Shown piece by piece: positions 9,169-17,854 of a stretch of 64,000 bases of DNA. Position 1 is the stretch's first letter. Each line of letters starts with the position of its first letter. Position numbers and translations under genes: made by a program. The notes beneath the pieces were generated by a model. It had not been told where the DNA came from, made no database searches, and worked only from the letters and a program-made list of their open reading frames with translations. Source of the stretch: Celeribacter arenosi (lineage in GTDB: Bacteria > Pseudomonadota > Alphaproteobacteria > Rhodobacterales > Rhodobacteraceae); contig NZ_BAABDF010000003.1 of assembly GCF_039539485.1 (NCBI RefSeq), positions 310,001 through 374,000 on the forward strand, read 5' to 3'.

Positions 9169-10179
9169 TCAGTCCCCGTCCAGCGAATTGAATCCTGCTT
9201 CAACCCCGAGGTGGGGCCCCAATTCTCCCGCCACAACGGTGCGCAGCTCATCAATCTTCTGTTGCAGGATTTCGACCCGAAAGCGGCCCGACGGGTCACT
9301 GACCCCCGCGAAAACCGGATCGTCCGATAGCCCGGCCGCCTTTTCCAGCGCACTGTCATAGGCCTTTCCCAGCGCAGCCGCGACATCGGGCGCATCCGCA
9401 GCCAAAGCCCGCGCCAACTCCCGCGTCGCCTCCAGAGAAATCACCACATGGCGCAACGACCGCCCCGACCGACGCGCCTCCGCGCGCGCCGCACGCGGTT
9501 TGTCATAGGTCCCGAGCGGACGCCCGAGCCGCGTGTCGGACGTGAACTGTAGCCCCGCCGTCACCGCCTTGAACAATTCCTGTAGCGCCTCTTCCTCGCT
9601 CCGGTAGACGTCATTTTCCCCCGCCGTTTCAAAAAGCGCGAGGTACCGATCCTGCCAATCTTCCAGAATGGCATCCGCGTTTCGCGCAATATCTGCAGCC
9701 ACCGCACGCCCCAACGCGCATCGGTAATCCGCCGTGTCCGGCGTCGCAATTGCACCATCGTAGAGCAGGTATTCGAGACCATAGAACCCGCGCGCCGCAA
9801 TGGATACCGACCCGAAGGCCGCCGGATCTTCAACGACGGGATCCCTGTCACGGATCAACGCGCCCAAACGCGACGGTGTCGCCCCGCGACTGTCGGGCCA
9901 AAACGCCAAGGCAAACGCCCGCTCGTCCGTCTCCGTGGGACCAAACCGCAAATGGCTCACCGCGACCCACGCATCAAAGGCCTCACCAAAGCGCGCCTTC
10001 AATTCGCCATTGTCCTGCGAACACGCGCCCTGTGCCGCCGTTGCCAAATCGTGGCTCGCCTCGGCCAGTGCAACAAACCCCGGCAGCACAGTGTCGCGCA
10101 CCACATCTTCGGCCTTGGGGGCGGCCATACCCGAGGCGGGCAGGAGCGCGATGAGCGCAGGCATCAGATACTTTTTCAT
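9169..10179 (-). CDS. Imelysin-family periplasmic protein, second copy
   Basis: The 336-residue protein has a Sec signal (MKKYLMPALIALLPASGMAA) and the helical imelysin fold seen in proteins linked to iron uptake. The motif usually written GxHxxE reads GFYGLEYLL here, so the putative metal-ligand His is a Tyr. The other imelysin of the operon keeps its His. The start ATG lies 1 nt after the stop of the di-heme gene, so translation is coupled. It may be a structural or specialised partner rather than a metal binder; that is inference. Confidence 0.85.
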   Translation of the reverse strand: MKKYLMPALIALLPASGMAAPKAEDVVRDTVLPGFVALAEASHDLATAAQGACSQDNGELKARFGEAFDAWVAVSHLRFGPTETDERAFALAFWPDSRGATPSRLGALIRDRDPVVEDPAAFGSVSIAARGFYGLEYLLYDGAIATPDTADYRCALGRAVAADIARNADAILEDWQDRYLALFETAGENDVYRSEEEALQELFKAVTAGLQFTSDTRLGRPLGTYDKPRAARAEARRSGRSLRHVVISLEATRELARALAADAPDVAAALGKAYDSALEKAAGLSDDPVFAGVSDPSGRFRVEILQQKIDELRTVVAGELGPHLGVEAGFNSLDGD

Positions 10180-10180
10180 A

Positions 10181-11710
10181 TTAAAGGCTTTCCAGAAAAC
10201 GGATCAGGGCGTCGCGGTCTTCGGGCAGCATGTCCACCACGGCATCACGCGCGACCTCGGCCTCGCCCCCATGCCACAACACCGCCTCAAGGAGCGATCG
10301 CGCGCGCCCGTCGTGCAGGAAAAATGTGTGCCCCGAAACCTGTTCGGTCAACCCAATTCCCCACAAAGGCGCGGTGCGCCATTCGCGACCTGTCGCGCGC
10401 GCTTCGGGTCGGTGATCGGCCAATCCTTCGCCCATGTCATGCAGCAGGAAATCCGAATAGGGCCAGATCAGTTGAAAACTCTGCGCTCCCCCGTCGGCGA
10501 GACGGTTTGTCACGAACTTTGGCTGATGACAGGCCGCGCAGCCGGTGTCGTAGAACACCTCCTTGCCACGCAGAACCTGCGGGTCACCCACATCGCGTCG
10601 CGCGGGCACGCCGAGGTTGCGACTGTAAAACGTCACGAGATCGAGCCCCTCATCATCAATCTCGAACTCTCGAACGTCCCCGTCCCCATGCGTCGCCGAT
10701 TGGCAGGCGGTCTGCATCACCGTGCATTCGCCCGCGCCCGCAGGAAAGAGCGAGCTTGAAATCCCGATGTCACCGGAAAAGGCGGCGGCGGATTGTTCCG
10801 TGATCGTGGGCTGACCGGCTTTGTGCCCGAACCGACCCAACATCGGCTGATCGAACTCTGTCGACCACACCACGTTCGCGCGCCCCGAAATACCGTCGCC
10901 ATTCACGTCATCGGGATCGGCATTGGCGATGATATCCGCCGCAGGAATGGCCTCCACCAACCCCAACCCGATCATCTGGGGCGCCACCCGCGGGCTGAGC
11001 ATCGCCTCCGCATGCAGCGGTCCATAGCCGAGGTTCGCCGCGCGGTAACTCGGCACCCGCAACTGCGCAACCTCACCCCCCGAAAGCGCAACCTGCACTT
11101 CCTGATACGCGACCTCGAACCGGTACTCGGCGGGCACACCCGCGACGCTTTCGTCCTGCAATTGGCTGCCGTAAACCGGATCGGGCAGGGTGGCGATATA
11201 ATCCTCGATCTCTGCGATACCGTCTTCTGGCTTTCCCGGAATAGAGACGCGCAGGAAAATCGACGTCGCGCTGTCATCGGGCCCGCTCGGGGGATGACCG
11301 CGCCCGTCTTTCAGGTGGCACCGCTGACAGGAGCGCGCATTGTAAATCGGCCCGAGCCCGTCAGAGGCCAGCGTGGAGGAAGGCGAGGACACCCAGACCT
11401 TTTTGAACAACCCGTTGCCGAGCTTGAATGTCAGTTCCTCATCAAACCCCAAATTCTCGGAGGCATGCGAAAATACATCCCGCACGTCCGTGGCCCGCAC
11501 TGTGGCGGCGCCGGCGGACATCTCCTCAAACGCTGCGGGGGCAGTGAAATCGACCGGCATCGCGGTCACAGCGGCGATGCGCGCGGCTTCTTCGGGGGTG
11601 CGGGGTACGATGTCCAGATGCGGCTCATCCAGAACACCGGCAAGCGCGCTCGACGCCATCATAGCGGCGGCAAAAATGGACGACATCGGGAACAGAGCTG
11701 GCTTGAACAT
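10181..11710 (-). CDS. Di-heme cytochrome-type oxidoreductase (DUF1111)
   Basis: The 509-residue exported protein has an N-terminal signal sequence ending around ASSALA and two c-type heme motifs, CQRCH in the N-terminal third and CAACH in the C-terminal third. This is the DUF1111 'di-heme oxidoreductase' family, regularly found between imelysin genes, where a role in periplasmic iron redox chemistry is suspected. No good ribosome site is visible at the ATG at 11710; an internal ATG at 11686 also leaves a signal-like N-terminus. It is the second gene of the operon. Confidence 0.88.
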   Translation of the reverse strand: MFKPALFPMSSIFAAAMMASSALAGVLDEPHLDIVPRTPEEAARIAAVTAMPVDFTAPAAFEEMSAGAATVRATDVRDVFSHASENLGFDEELTFKLGNGLFKKVWVSSPSSTLASDGLGPIYNARSCQRCHLKDGRGHPPSGPDDSATSIFLRVSIPGKPEDGIAEIEDYIATLPDPVYGSQLQDESVAGVPAEYRFEVAYQEVQVALSGGEVAQLRVPSYRAANLGYGPLHAEAMLSPRVAPQMIGLGLVEAIPAADIIANADPDDVNGDGISGRANVVWSTEFDQPMLGRFGHKAGQPTITEQSAAAFSGDIGISSSLFPAGAGECTVMQTACQSATHGDGDVREFEIDDEGLDLVTFYSRNLGVPARRDVGDPQVLRGKEVFYDTGCAACHQPKFVTNRLADGGAQSFQLIWPYSDFLLHDMGEGLADHRPEARATGREWRTAPLWGIGLTEQVSGHTFFLHDGRARSLLEAVLWHGGEAEVARDAVVDMLPEDRDALIRFLESL

Positions 11711-11764
11711 AGGTTTGCTTACTGCGAAGTCCCGCCGCGCGCCATGCCCGCGACGGGGAAGAGA

Positions 11765-13036
11765 TTACTCGAACACAGCGCCCGGATTGTCGAGACTATC
11801 GGAGCCTTCGATCTCGATCCCGTCCGCACCCAGCACGCTCACAATGCGCTCGATGGTGCGGGTCTGGTCGATGAGCGCATTCACGCCCCCCATCACCAAG
11901 GCTTCACCGGCATCATTGCCGCGCTCGAGCATCATGTCGTAGCTCAGCCCCGCTTCGGCTGCGGTCTTGATACGACCGAGTTTCAGCATCGTCTGCGACA
12001 GCTTCGTGCGCATTTCCGCGTCCAGAACCGGATCAAGCTCGCTGATCAGATCGGACAAAGACGGCCCTTCGACCAGACGACCATCCGCACGCTGATAGGC
12101 CCCGAGGTAGACGTTCTGGATGCCCAGACCGTCATAGTAATGGCTGTTGTGCGTGTTGTCGGAGAAGCAATCGTGCTCTTCTTCGGGATCGTTAAGCATA
12201 AGGCCCAAACGCATCCGCTCACCGGCCTGCTCGCCATAGGACAAAGACCCCATGCCCGTCAGGATCGCATCGATACCCGCCTTGGAATCGTCAAGCAGGG
12301 CCTGACGCGCCGCGCCATCTTCATCCCACTGCGCGGCCATCCACGTCAGGTCGGACACGAGCAATTCGCTCGCCGCGCGCAGATAGTCACCGCGCCGGTC
12401 GCAATTGCCATTGGTGCAATCATCGCCCGTCGCATAATCGGTCCACGGACGCGCACCCGCACCGGCCGCATGCCCGTTGAGGTCCTGACCCCAGAGCAGG
12501 AATTCAATCGCGTGATACCCCGTGGCCACATTGGCCTCGACCCCATCCGCCTCATGTAGCGTATCTGACAAAAGCGCAGGTGTGATCTCGGTGGCGTCAA
12601 TCGTCTCGCCCGACAGCGTGAACTGCGGCGTGGCAACGACATTCAGCACAGCGATCTCGTTTTCGTCCGTTGGACCCCCGTAGGAAGCATCGACATAGTC
12701 GATCAGACCCTCGTCGAGAGGCCATGCGTTCACCTTGCCCTCCCAATCATCGACAATCGCATTGCCGAACCGGAAAACCTCGGTCTGCTGATAGGGGACC
12801 CGTGCCGCGCGCCATGCAACCTGTGCGGCCTGCAGCGTCAAATCAGACGGATCGGCAACCAAAGAATCGACCGCAGCCAGCAGTTTCTGCGCGCTCGTCA
12901 GGCTGTCTTCATATCCCGCCTGAGCGATATTGGCGTAGGTTTCGAGAATGGCGGCGTCTTCAACCTGTGCGAATGCCGAGGTGGCGAATGCGACGACCAT
13001 GGCCGTAGACGTTGCGAAAAATGGGCGATTCTTCAT
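11765..13036 (-). CDS. Imelysin-family iron-regulated protein
   Basis: First gene of the iron operon. The 423-residue protein has a Sec signal peptide ending at about residue 23 (TSAFA) and the imelysin motif GYHAIEFLLWGQDLNG, whose His and Glu are the proposed metal ligands. Relatives such as IrpA and EfeO-like proteins are periplasmic or outer-membrane-associated and respond to iron. The start at 13036 has AAGGACAG just upstream; an in-frame extension to 13225 would cross the promoter and has no signal peptide. Upstream lie a predicted promoter and two overlapping dyads. Confidence 0.88.
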   Translation of the reverse strand: MKNRPFFATSTAMVVAFATSAFAQVEDAAILETYANIAQAGYEDSLTSAQKLLAAVDSLVADPSDLTLQAAQVAWRAARVPYQQTEVFRFGNAIVDDWEGKVNAWPLDEGLIDYVDASYGGPTDENEIAVLNVVATPQFTLSGETIDATEITPALLSDTLHEADGVEANVATGYHAIEFLLWGQDLNGHAAGAGARPWTDYATGDDCTNGNCDRRGDYLRAASELLVSDLTWMAAQWDEDGAARQALLDDSKAGIDAILTGMGSLSYGEQAGERMRLGLMLNDPEEEHDCFSDNTHNSHYYDGLGIQNVYLGAYQRADGRLVEGPSLSDLISELDPVLDAEMRTKLSQTMLKLGRIKTAAEAGLSYDMMLERGNDAGEALVMGGVNALIDQTRTIERIVSVLGADGIEIEGSDSLDNPGAVFE

Positions 13037-13068
13037 TCGACTGTCCTTCGATTTCCATTTGGCCGCAA

Positions 13069-13114
13069 TTCCTATTGAATTACTCGGATAAGTCAATCCG
13101 ACAAAATCAGTCGG
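13069..13114 (-). promoter_or_regulatory. Promoter and overlapping dyads of the iron operon
   Basis: On the minus strand, TTGACT (13091-13096) and TAGGAA (13069-13074) are 16 nt apart, a plausible sigma-70 promoter 33 bp upstream of the first imelysin ATG. Two inverted repeats cover the -35 side: CGGAT-N6-ATCCG at 13085-13100 and CCGAC-N7-GTCGG at 13098-13114, overlapping by 3 bp. This is what an operator for an iron-responsive repressor could look like, but the sequence does not match the Fur or Irr consensus, so the regulator is unknown. Confidence 0.4.
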
Positions 13115-13293
13115 AAAATGAAAACCCTCGCCGTCCCGCCATTTCGCACCGTGCACCGCATTTTTGCCCGAAATTTCCGCAGCACGCGCTGTTGCGCACA
13201 GCTTTGCGCCATGTAGTAAGATCAAAACAACGCGCGCGGGCCGTCGTTACGAATTTGCTTCATGTTGCCCCCGAACTAGTGAGTCATGTCGCC

Positions 13294-13878
13294 ATGCCCG
13301 CCCAGCTTTCCATCATCATCGTCGAATCCGATCGCGACCGCGCCCTGCAGATCGTCGATAGCCTGCGCGAAGCTGGCCCCTTTGACATCAAAGTGATCTC
13401 CGAACCCACCGCACTGGCGCGCAAGATCGAAGAACACCAGCCCGACATCGTGCTCATCGACATCGCCAACCCGTCGCGCGATATCCTCGAAGAACTCGCC
13501 GTGGCATCCGGCCCGATGGAGCGCCCCGTGGCGATGTTCGTGGACCGCTCCGACGAAGGCCTCTCTGCCGCCGCGATCGAGGCGGGCGTCTCCGCCTATG
13601 TCATCGACGGCATGCAACCGGCCCGCGTCAAACCGATCCTCGACGCCGCCATCGCACGCTTTCGCATGTTCCAACGCATGCGCACCGAACTGGCCGAAAC
13701 CAAACGCGCCCTCGAGGAACGCAAAGTCATCGACCGCGCCAAAGGCATGATCATGAAGGCGCGCGGCGTCGAAGAAGACGAAGCCTACGCCATCCTGCGC
13801 AAAGCCGCGATGAACCAGAATAAACGCGTCGCCGACGTTGCAGAGGCACTCGTACTGGCTGCGGGGTTGCTATCATGA
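13294..13878 (+). CDS. nasT: Nitrate-responsive antiterminator NasT (receiver plus ANTAR)
   Basis: The 194-residue regulator has an N-terminal receiver domain with Asp56 in IVLID and a C-terminal ANTAR RNA-binding domain (RKVIDRAKGMIMKARG to VADVAEALV). NasT binds leader RNA of nitrate assimilation genes and prevents termination once released by the sensor NasS. The following gene is NasS, overlapping by ATGA. The likely target is the leader between nasS and nrtA. No strong ribosome site is seen at the ATG; an in-frame GTG at 13279 is an alternative start. Confidence 0.92.
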   Translation: MPAQLSIIIVESDRDRALQIVDSLREAGPFDIKVISEPTALARKIEEHQPDIVLIDIANPSRDILEELAVASGPMERPVAMFVDRSDEGLSAAAIEAGVSAYVIDGMQPARVKPILDAAIARFRMFQRMRTELAETKRALEERKVIDRAKGMIMKARGVEEDEAYAILRKAAMNQNKRVADVAEALVLAAGLLS

Positions 13879-15050
13879 GCCCGACCCTGATCCCCGTTGG
13901 CTACATCCCCCTCGTGGACGCCGCCCCCCTGATCGTGGCGCAGGAAATGGGCTACGCCGCCGAGGAAGGCATCGCGCTCGACCTCAAACGCGCGCCCTCC
14001 TGGTCCTCGCTGCGCGACATGCTCAGCTACGGGCAGGTGGACGCGGCGCATATGCTTTCACCCGTGCCCATCGCCACGGCCATGGGGCTGGGCGGTGGCG
14101 GCACGCCTCTGGTTGCGGCCTCGGTGCTCTCGGTCAACGGCAACGTCATCGGCGTCAACGCACGCCTCGAAAAACGCCTGCGCGACATCGGCCACGACTT
14201 CGCCTTCAACGACGCCAAAGCGGCGGGCGAAGCGCTCATCGCCGCCGCGCCCGACGGGTTGCGCATCGGCGTGCCGTTCCCCTTCTCGATGCACGCCGAA
14301 CTGGTGCACTACTGGCTCTCCGCCCTCGGCCACCCCGATCCCTCGCGCATCACCATCCGCACCGTGCCCCCGCCCCTGATGGTGGACGCCATCGGCGCGG
14401 ATGAAATCGACGCCTTCTGTGTCGGGGAACCCTGGGGCTCCATGGCGGTCGAAAACGGGCTTGGCGCACTGATCCTTCCCGGGTCGGCGATCTGGGCCTT
14501 TGCGCCGGAAAAGGTGCTCGCCGTGCGCGCCGATTGGGCCGACACCGAACGCGTGCTGATGGGCCGTCTGATCCGCGCCGTCTGGCGGGCAGGGCGGTGG
14601 CTTTCCGATCCCGCGTCGCGCACCTTGGCCGCCGAAATCCTGTCGCGCCCGCAATACCTCGACATGTCACCGGAGGTCATCGATCGCGCGCTGTCCGGCC
14701 GCCTCGTGATCAATAGCCGCGGCGAAGAACGTCAGGTCGACCAGTTTTTCGAAACCCACCACGGCGCCGCCAACTTTCCATGGCGCTCACAGGCGGAATG
14801 GATCGCACGCCATCTGGCCGAACGCTACGGGCGCGATCCGGACGCCTCCGTGCGCCTCGCGCGGACCGTGTTTCGCAGCGACCTCTACCGCGCCGCTCTC
14901 GCGCTCACTGCCGCCGAACTCCCCGGCGCATCCTCGAAAATCGAAGGCTCGCTAACCACCGAAACCGCCGTCGCATCAGAATCAGGCAAGCTGTTCCTGA
15001 GGCCGAACCAGTTTTTCGATGGCGCGATTTTTGAGCCAACCACCGATTGA
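13875..15050 (+). CDS. nasS: Nitrate sensor NasS (cytoplasmic NrtA-like protein)
   Basis: The 391-residue protein resembles the periplasmic nitrate binder NrtA (GYIPLVDAAPLIVAQEMGY, YGQVDAAHM, CVGEPWG) but lacks a signal peptide, the defining difference of NasS. NasS binds NasT when nitrate is absent and releases it when nitrate binds. The start overlaps the nasT stop (ATGA), giving coupled production of sensor and effector. Similarity to NrtA downstream suggests an old duplication. Confidence 0.92.
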   Translation: MSPTLIPVGYIPLVDAAPLIVAQEMGYAAEEGIALDLKRAPSWSSLRDMLSYGQVDAAHMLSPVPIATAMGLGGGGTPLVAASVLSVNGNVIGVNARLEKRLRDIGHDFAFNDAKAAGEALIAAAPDGLRIGVPFPFSMHAELVHYWLSALGHPDPSRITIRTVPPPLMVDAIGADEIDAFCVGEPWGSMAVENGLGALILPGSAIWAFAPEKVLAVRADWADTERVLMGRLIRAVWRAGRWLSDPASRTLAAEILSRPQYLDMSPEVIDRALSGRLVINSRGEERQVDQFFETHHGAANFPWRSQAEWIARHLAERYGRDPDASVRLARTVFRSDLYRAALALTAAELPGASSKIEGSLTTETAVASESGKLFLRPNQFFDGAIFEPTTD

Positions 15051-15058
15051 TGCCTAAG

Positions 15059-15080
15059 ATTTGGTCATTTTTGACCAAAT
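15059..15080. other. Perfect 9-bp inverted repeat after nasS
   Basis: ATTTGGTCA and TGACCAAAT pair perfectly around a TTTT loop, 8 bp after the nasS stop. There is no downstream T-run, so it is not a standard terminator for the plus strand; it may slow or process the transcript, or be a DNA operator for the nrtA promoter. Confidence 0.5.
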
Positions 15081-15123
15081 GGTTTCCGCGCCGCAGCATT
15101 TTTTAACCCCGAAACACATTTGG

Positions 15124-15211
15124 CGCGTTGCGTGACGCGAAACCTTCGGGCACCCAATAGGCCATTGGGAGGCAACGGTGCCCCCGACCGGAATTCACCC
15201 ACAGACTGGGT
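15124..15211 (+). promoter_or_regulatory. Candidate NasT-binding leader stem-loops
   Basis: Three hairpins precede the terminator of the nrtA leader: CGCGT/ACGCG with a 6-nt loop (15124-15139), GGGCACC/GGTGCCC at 15148-15183 with an inner CCCAAT/ATTGGG pair, and ACCCA/TGGGT at 15197-15211. ANTAR regulators typically bind two short stem-loops with hexanucleotide loops; only the first has a 6-nt loop here, and its first loop base is T rather than the usual A. The assignment therefore rests mainly on position between nasTS and a terminator. Confidence 0.4.
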
Positions 15212-15221
15212 ATTCAGAGCA

Positions 15222-15275
15222 AAGCCGCTCGACCGTTCTCTTCACAATGAAGGGATACGTGTCAGCGGCTTTTTT
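15222..15275 (+). terminator. Intrinsic terminator in the nrtA leader (attenuator)
   Basis: AAGCCGCT at 15222-15229 pairs perfectly with AGCGGCTT at 15264-15271, followed by a T-run to 15275. The loop can form a small inner CTTCA/TGAAG stem. It stands 47 bp upstream of the nrtA ATG and inside the operon, so it should stop transcription unless an antiterminator acts; NasT, encoded just upstream, is the obvious candidate. Confidence 0.65.
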
Positions 15276-15321
15276 CGTTTTGACCTGCCTTCGGGCGGGG
15301 AACGCACAAAGGGACAGACAG

Positions 15322-16689
15322 ATGAAGAACCTCCTCCTCGGCCTCGTTGCCTCTACCACGCTCGCCTCGGGCGGTTGGGCCGAAATGCTCGATCTCGAAA
15401 AAGATGAACTGACCTTCGGCTTCATCAAACTCACCGACATGGCCCCCCTCGCGGTGGCCTACGAACAGGGCTTTTTCGACGACGAAGGCCTCTTCGTCAC
15501 ACTCGAAGCGCAGGCAAACTGGAAGGTTCTTCTCGACGGCGTCATCGACGGCACGCTGGACGGCGCCCATATGCTCGCCGGTCAACCGCTCGCCGCGACC
15601 ATCGGCTACGGCACAGAGGCCCATATCATCACGCCCTTCTCCATGGACCTCAACGGCAACGGCATCACCGTGTCGAACGAAGTCTGGGCAGAGATGAAAC
15701 CGAACATCCCACAGGATGCTGACGGCAAACCGGTTCACCCGATCTCCGCCTCCGCCCTCGCACCCGTGGTCGAAAAATATGCCGCCGAAGGCAAACCGTT
15801 CAACATGGGCATGGTCTTCCCGGTTTCGACCCACAACTACGAACTGCGCTACTGGCTCGCCGCCGGTGGCCTGCACCCCGGATACTACAGCCAGGACAAC
15901 ATCACCGGTCAGATCGGCGCCGATGTCTTCCTCTCCGTGACCCCTCCACCGCAAATGCCCGCAACTCTGGAGGCCGGCACCATCTACGGCTACTGCGTGG
16001 GTGAACCATGGAACCAGCAGGCCGTGTTCAAAGGCATCGGTGTGCCCGTCATCACCGACTACGAGCTGTGGAAAAACAACCCCGAGAAGGTCTTTGGCAT
16101 CAACGCCTCCTTCGCCGAGGAATACCCCAACACCACCAAAGCGGTCGTCAAAGCGCTGATCCGCGCCGCCATGTGGCTCGACGAAAACGACAACGCCAAC
16201 CGCGCCGAAGCCGTGGAAATCCTGTCGCGCCCCGACTATGTGGGCGCCGACTACGAAGTGATCGCCAACTCCATGACCGGCACCTTCGAATACGAAAAAG
16301 GCGACACCCGCGAAGTCCCCGACTTCAACGTGTTCTTCCGCTACAACGCGACATATCCGTTCTACTCCGACGCCATTTGGTATCTCACCCAGATGCGCCG
16401 TTGGGGCCAGATCGGCGAAGCGAAACCGGATAGCTGGTACGACGAAATCGCCAAATCCGTCTACAAACCGGAAATCTACCTCGAAGCGGCCCGCCTCCTC
16501 GTCGACGAAGGCCTCGCCAACGAAGCCGACTTCCCATGGGACAGCGACGGCTACAAAGCCCCCACACCCGCAGGCGACATCATCGATGGCATTGCCTACG
16601 ACGGCAGAACCCCGAACGCCTACCTCGACAGCCTGCCGATCGGCCTGAAAGGCGAACAGACCGTCGTTGGCGGCGAAGTTAAGGGCTAA
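15322..16689 (+). CDS. nrtA: Nitrate ABC transporter substrate-binding protein
   Basis: The 455-residue protein starts with a signal peptide (MKNLLLGLVASTTLASGGWA) and continues as the NrtA/CmpA-type binding protein (FGFIKLTDMAPLAVAYEQGFF, MLAGQPLAA, YCVGEPWNQQAVFKG). It should capture nitrate, possibly nitrite, in the periplasm for NrtB. The chosen ATG at 15322 has GGGACAG just upstream; a reading from 15178 would run through the terminator hairpin. First structural gene after the attenuator. Confidence 0.93.
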   Translation: MKNLLLGLVASTTLASGGWAEMLDLEKDELTFGFIKLTDMAPLAVAYEQGFFDDEGLFVTLEAQANWKVLLDGVIDGTLDGAHMLAGQPLAATIGYGTEAHIITPFSMDLNGNGITVSNEVWAEMKPNIPQDADGKPVHPISASALAPVVEKYAAEGKPFNMGMVFPVSTHNYELRYWLAAGGLHPGYYSQDNITGQIGADVFLSVTPPPQMPATLEAGTIYGYCVGEPWNQQAVFKGIGVPVITDYELWKNNPEKVFGINASFAEEYPNTTKAVVKALIRAAMWLDENDNANRAEAVEILSRPDYVGADYEVIANSMTGTFEYEKGDTREVPDFNVFFRYNATYPFYSDAIWYLTQMRRWGQIGEAKPDSWYDEIAKSVYKPEIYLEAARLLVDEGLANEADFPWDSDGYKAPTPAGDIIDGIAYDGRTPNAYLDSLPIGLKGEQTVVGGEVKG

Positions 16690-16703
16690 ACCCAAGCCCC
16701 CCC

Positions 16704-16734
16704 TGCGGGACGCCGCCCCCTCCGGTGTCCCGCA
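16704..16734 (+). other. Intra-operon hairpin between nrtA and nrtB
   Basis: TGCGGGAC (16704-16711) pairs perfectly with GTCCCGCA (16727-16734) in the 77-bp gap after nrtA. There is no T-run. Such hairpins after a binding-protein gene often protect the upstream message and lower transporter expression relative to the abundant binding protein; that is inference. Confidence 0.45.
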
Positions 16735-16766
16735 ACCCCCCTTCCTACTGACAAAGGCCCGAACCC

Positions 16767-17849
16767 ATGACCGCAATCGACCCGCAATCCCTTAGCGCCG
16801 CCGACCGCGAAGCGAAAAGGGCCCGACTATTCACCCGCATCAACAAAGCCGACGCCTGGTTCCGTGTGCTGGGGCTTTCGTGGATGACACCCATCCTCAA
16901 AGCCGTCGCCGGTGACAACCCGCGCGCGCAGTTGAAAGAAATCTGGAAACTGCTCGGCGTGCCCGTGCTCGCCATCATCGGCTTCCTGATGCTCTGGGGC
17001 GCGCTTGCCCCGACCGTGCAAACATCGCTCGGCGCGATCCCCGGACCCGGCGCGGTCTGGACCGAGGCTGTGAACCTTCACAAAGACGCCGTTCTCAAAT
17101 CCGAGAAAAAGGCTGCCTTCCTCGAACGCGTCGAAGCCCGCAACGAACGCTTCATCGCCTCCGGTGAGCCCGACCGCGTCAAAGACATCCCCTACACAGG
17201 CTCGCCGTCCTTCTACAATCAAATCTGGACCTCGATCGTCACCGTCTTCTTCGGCTTCCTGATCGGCTCGGCCATCGCGATCCCTCTGGGCATTTTCGCA
17301 GGCCTCTCCCCCTACGCCAACGCGGCCATCAACCCGCTGGTGCAAATCTTCAAACCGGTCTCGCCACTGGCGTGGCTGCCGATCGTGACCATGATCGTCT
17401 CCGCCGTCTACGTGACCAACGACGGGATGTTCGCGAAATCCTTCCTCGTCTCCGCCATCACCGTGACGCTCTGTTCGCTCTGGCCGACCCTGATCAACAC
17501 CGCGCTGGGCGTAGCCTCGATCGACAAGGATCTCGTCTCCGTCTCCAAGGTGCTCAAAATGAACACCTACACCAAAATCACCAAGCTCGTTCTCCCCTCC
17601 GCCCTGCCGCTGATCTTCACCGGTCTGCGCCTGTCGCTCGGTGTGGGCTGGATGGTGCTGATCGCGGCGGAAATGCTGGCCCAGAACCCCGGCCTCGGCA
17701 AATTCGTCTGGGATGAATTCCAAAACGGCTCCTCGCAGTCGCTGGCGAAAATCATGGTCGCCGTGCTGACCATCGGGATCATCGGCTTCCTTCTCGACCG
17801 CGTGATGTTCGCCCTGCAATCCCTCTTCACCTTCTCCAACAACCGGTGA
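16767..17849 (+). CDS. nrtB: Nitrate ABC transporter permease
   Basis: The 360-residue inner-membrane permease has an N-terminal cytoplasmic stretch, a first membrane segment at about residues 65-82, and the binding-protein-dependent permease core (IPLGIFAGLSPYANAAINPLVQIFKPVSPLAWLP and the coupling region around SKVLKMNTYTKITKLVLPSALP). The NrtB/TauC/SsuC type fits its neighbours nrtA and the double ATPase. The loop at about residues 100-150 before the core is long. Its stop is within a few bases of the next start. Confidence 0.92.
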   Translation: MTAIDPQSLSAADREAKRARLFTRINKADAWFRVLGLSWMTPILKAVAGDNPRAQLKEIWKLLGVPVLAIIGFLMLWGALAPTVQTSLGAIPGPGAVWTEAVNLHKDAVLKSEKKAAFLERVEARNERFIASGEPDRVKDIPYTGSPSFYNQIWTSIVTVFFGFLIGSAIAIPLGIFAGLSPYANAAINPLVQIFKPVSPLAWLPIVTMIVSAVYVTNDGMFAKSFLVSAITVTLCSLWPTLINTALGVASIDKDLVSVSKVLKMNTYTKITKLVLPSALPLIFTGLRLSLGVGWMVLIAAEMLAQNPGLGKFVWDEFQNGSSQSLAKIMVAVLTIGIIGFLLDRVMFALQSLFTFSNNR

Positions 17850-17854
17850 CCCAG

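Noticed and set aside
13141..13215. NtrC or sigma-54 elements upstream of nasT
   Set aside because: GC-rich segments partly resemble TGCAC and -24/-12 sites, but the spacing and the GG dinucleotide at -24 do not fit.
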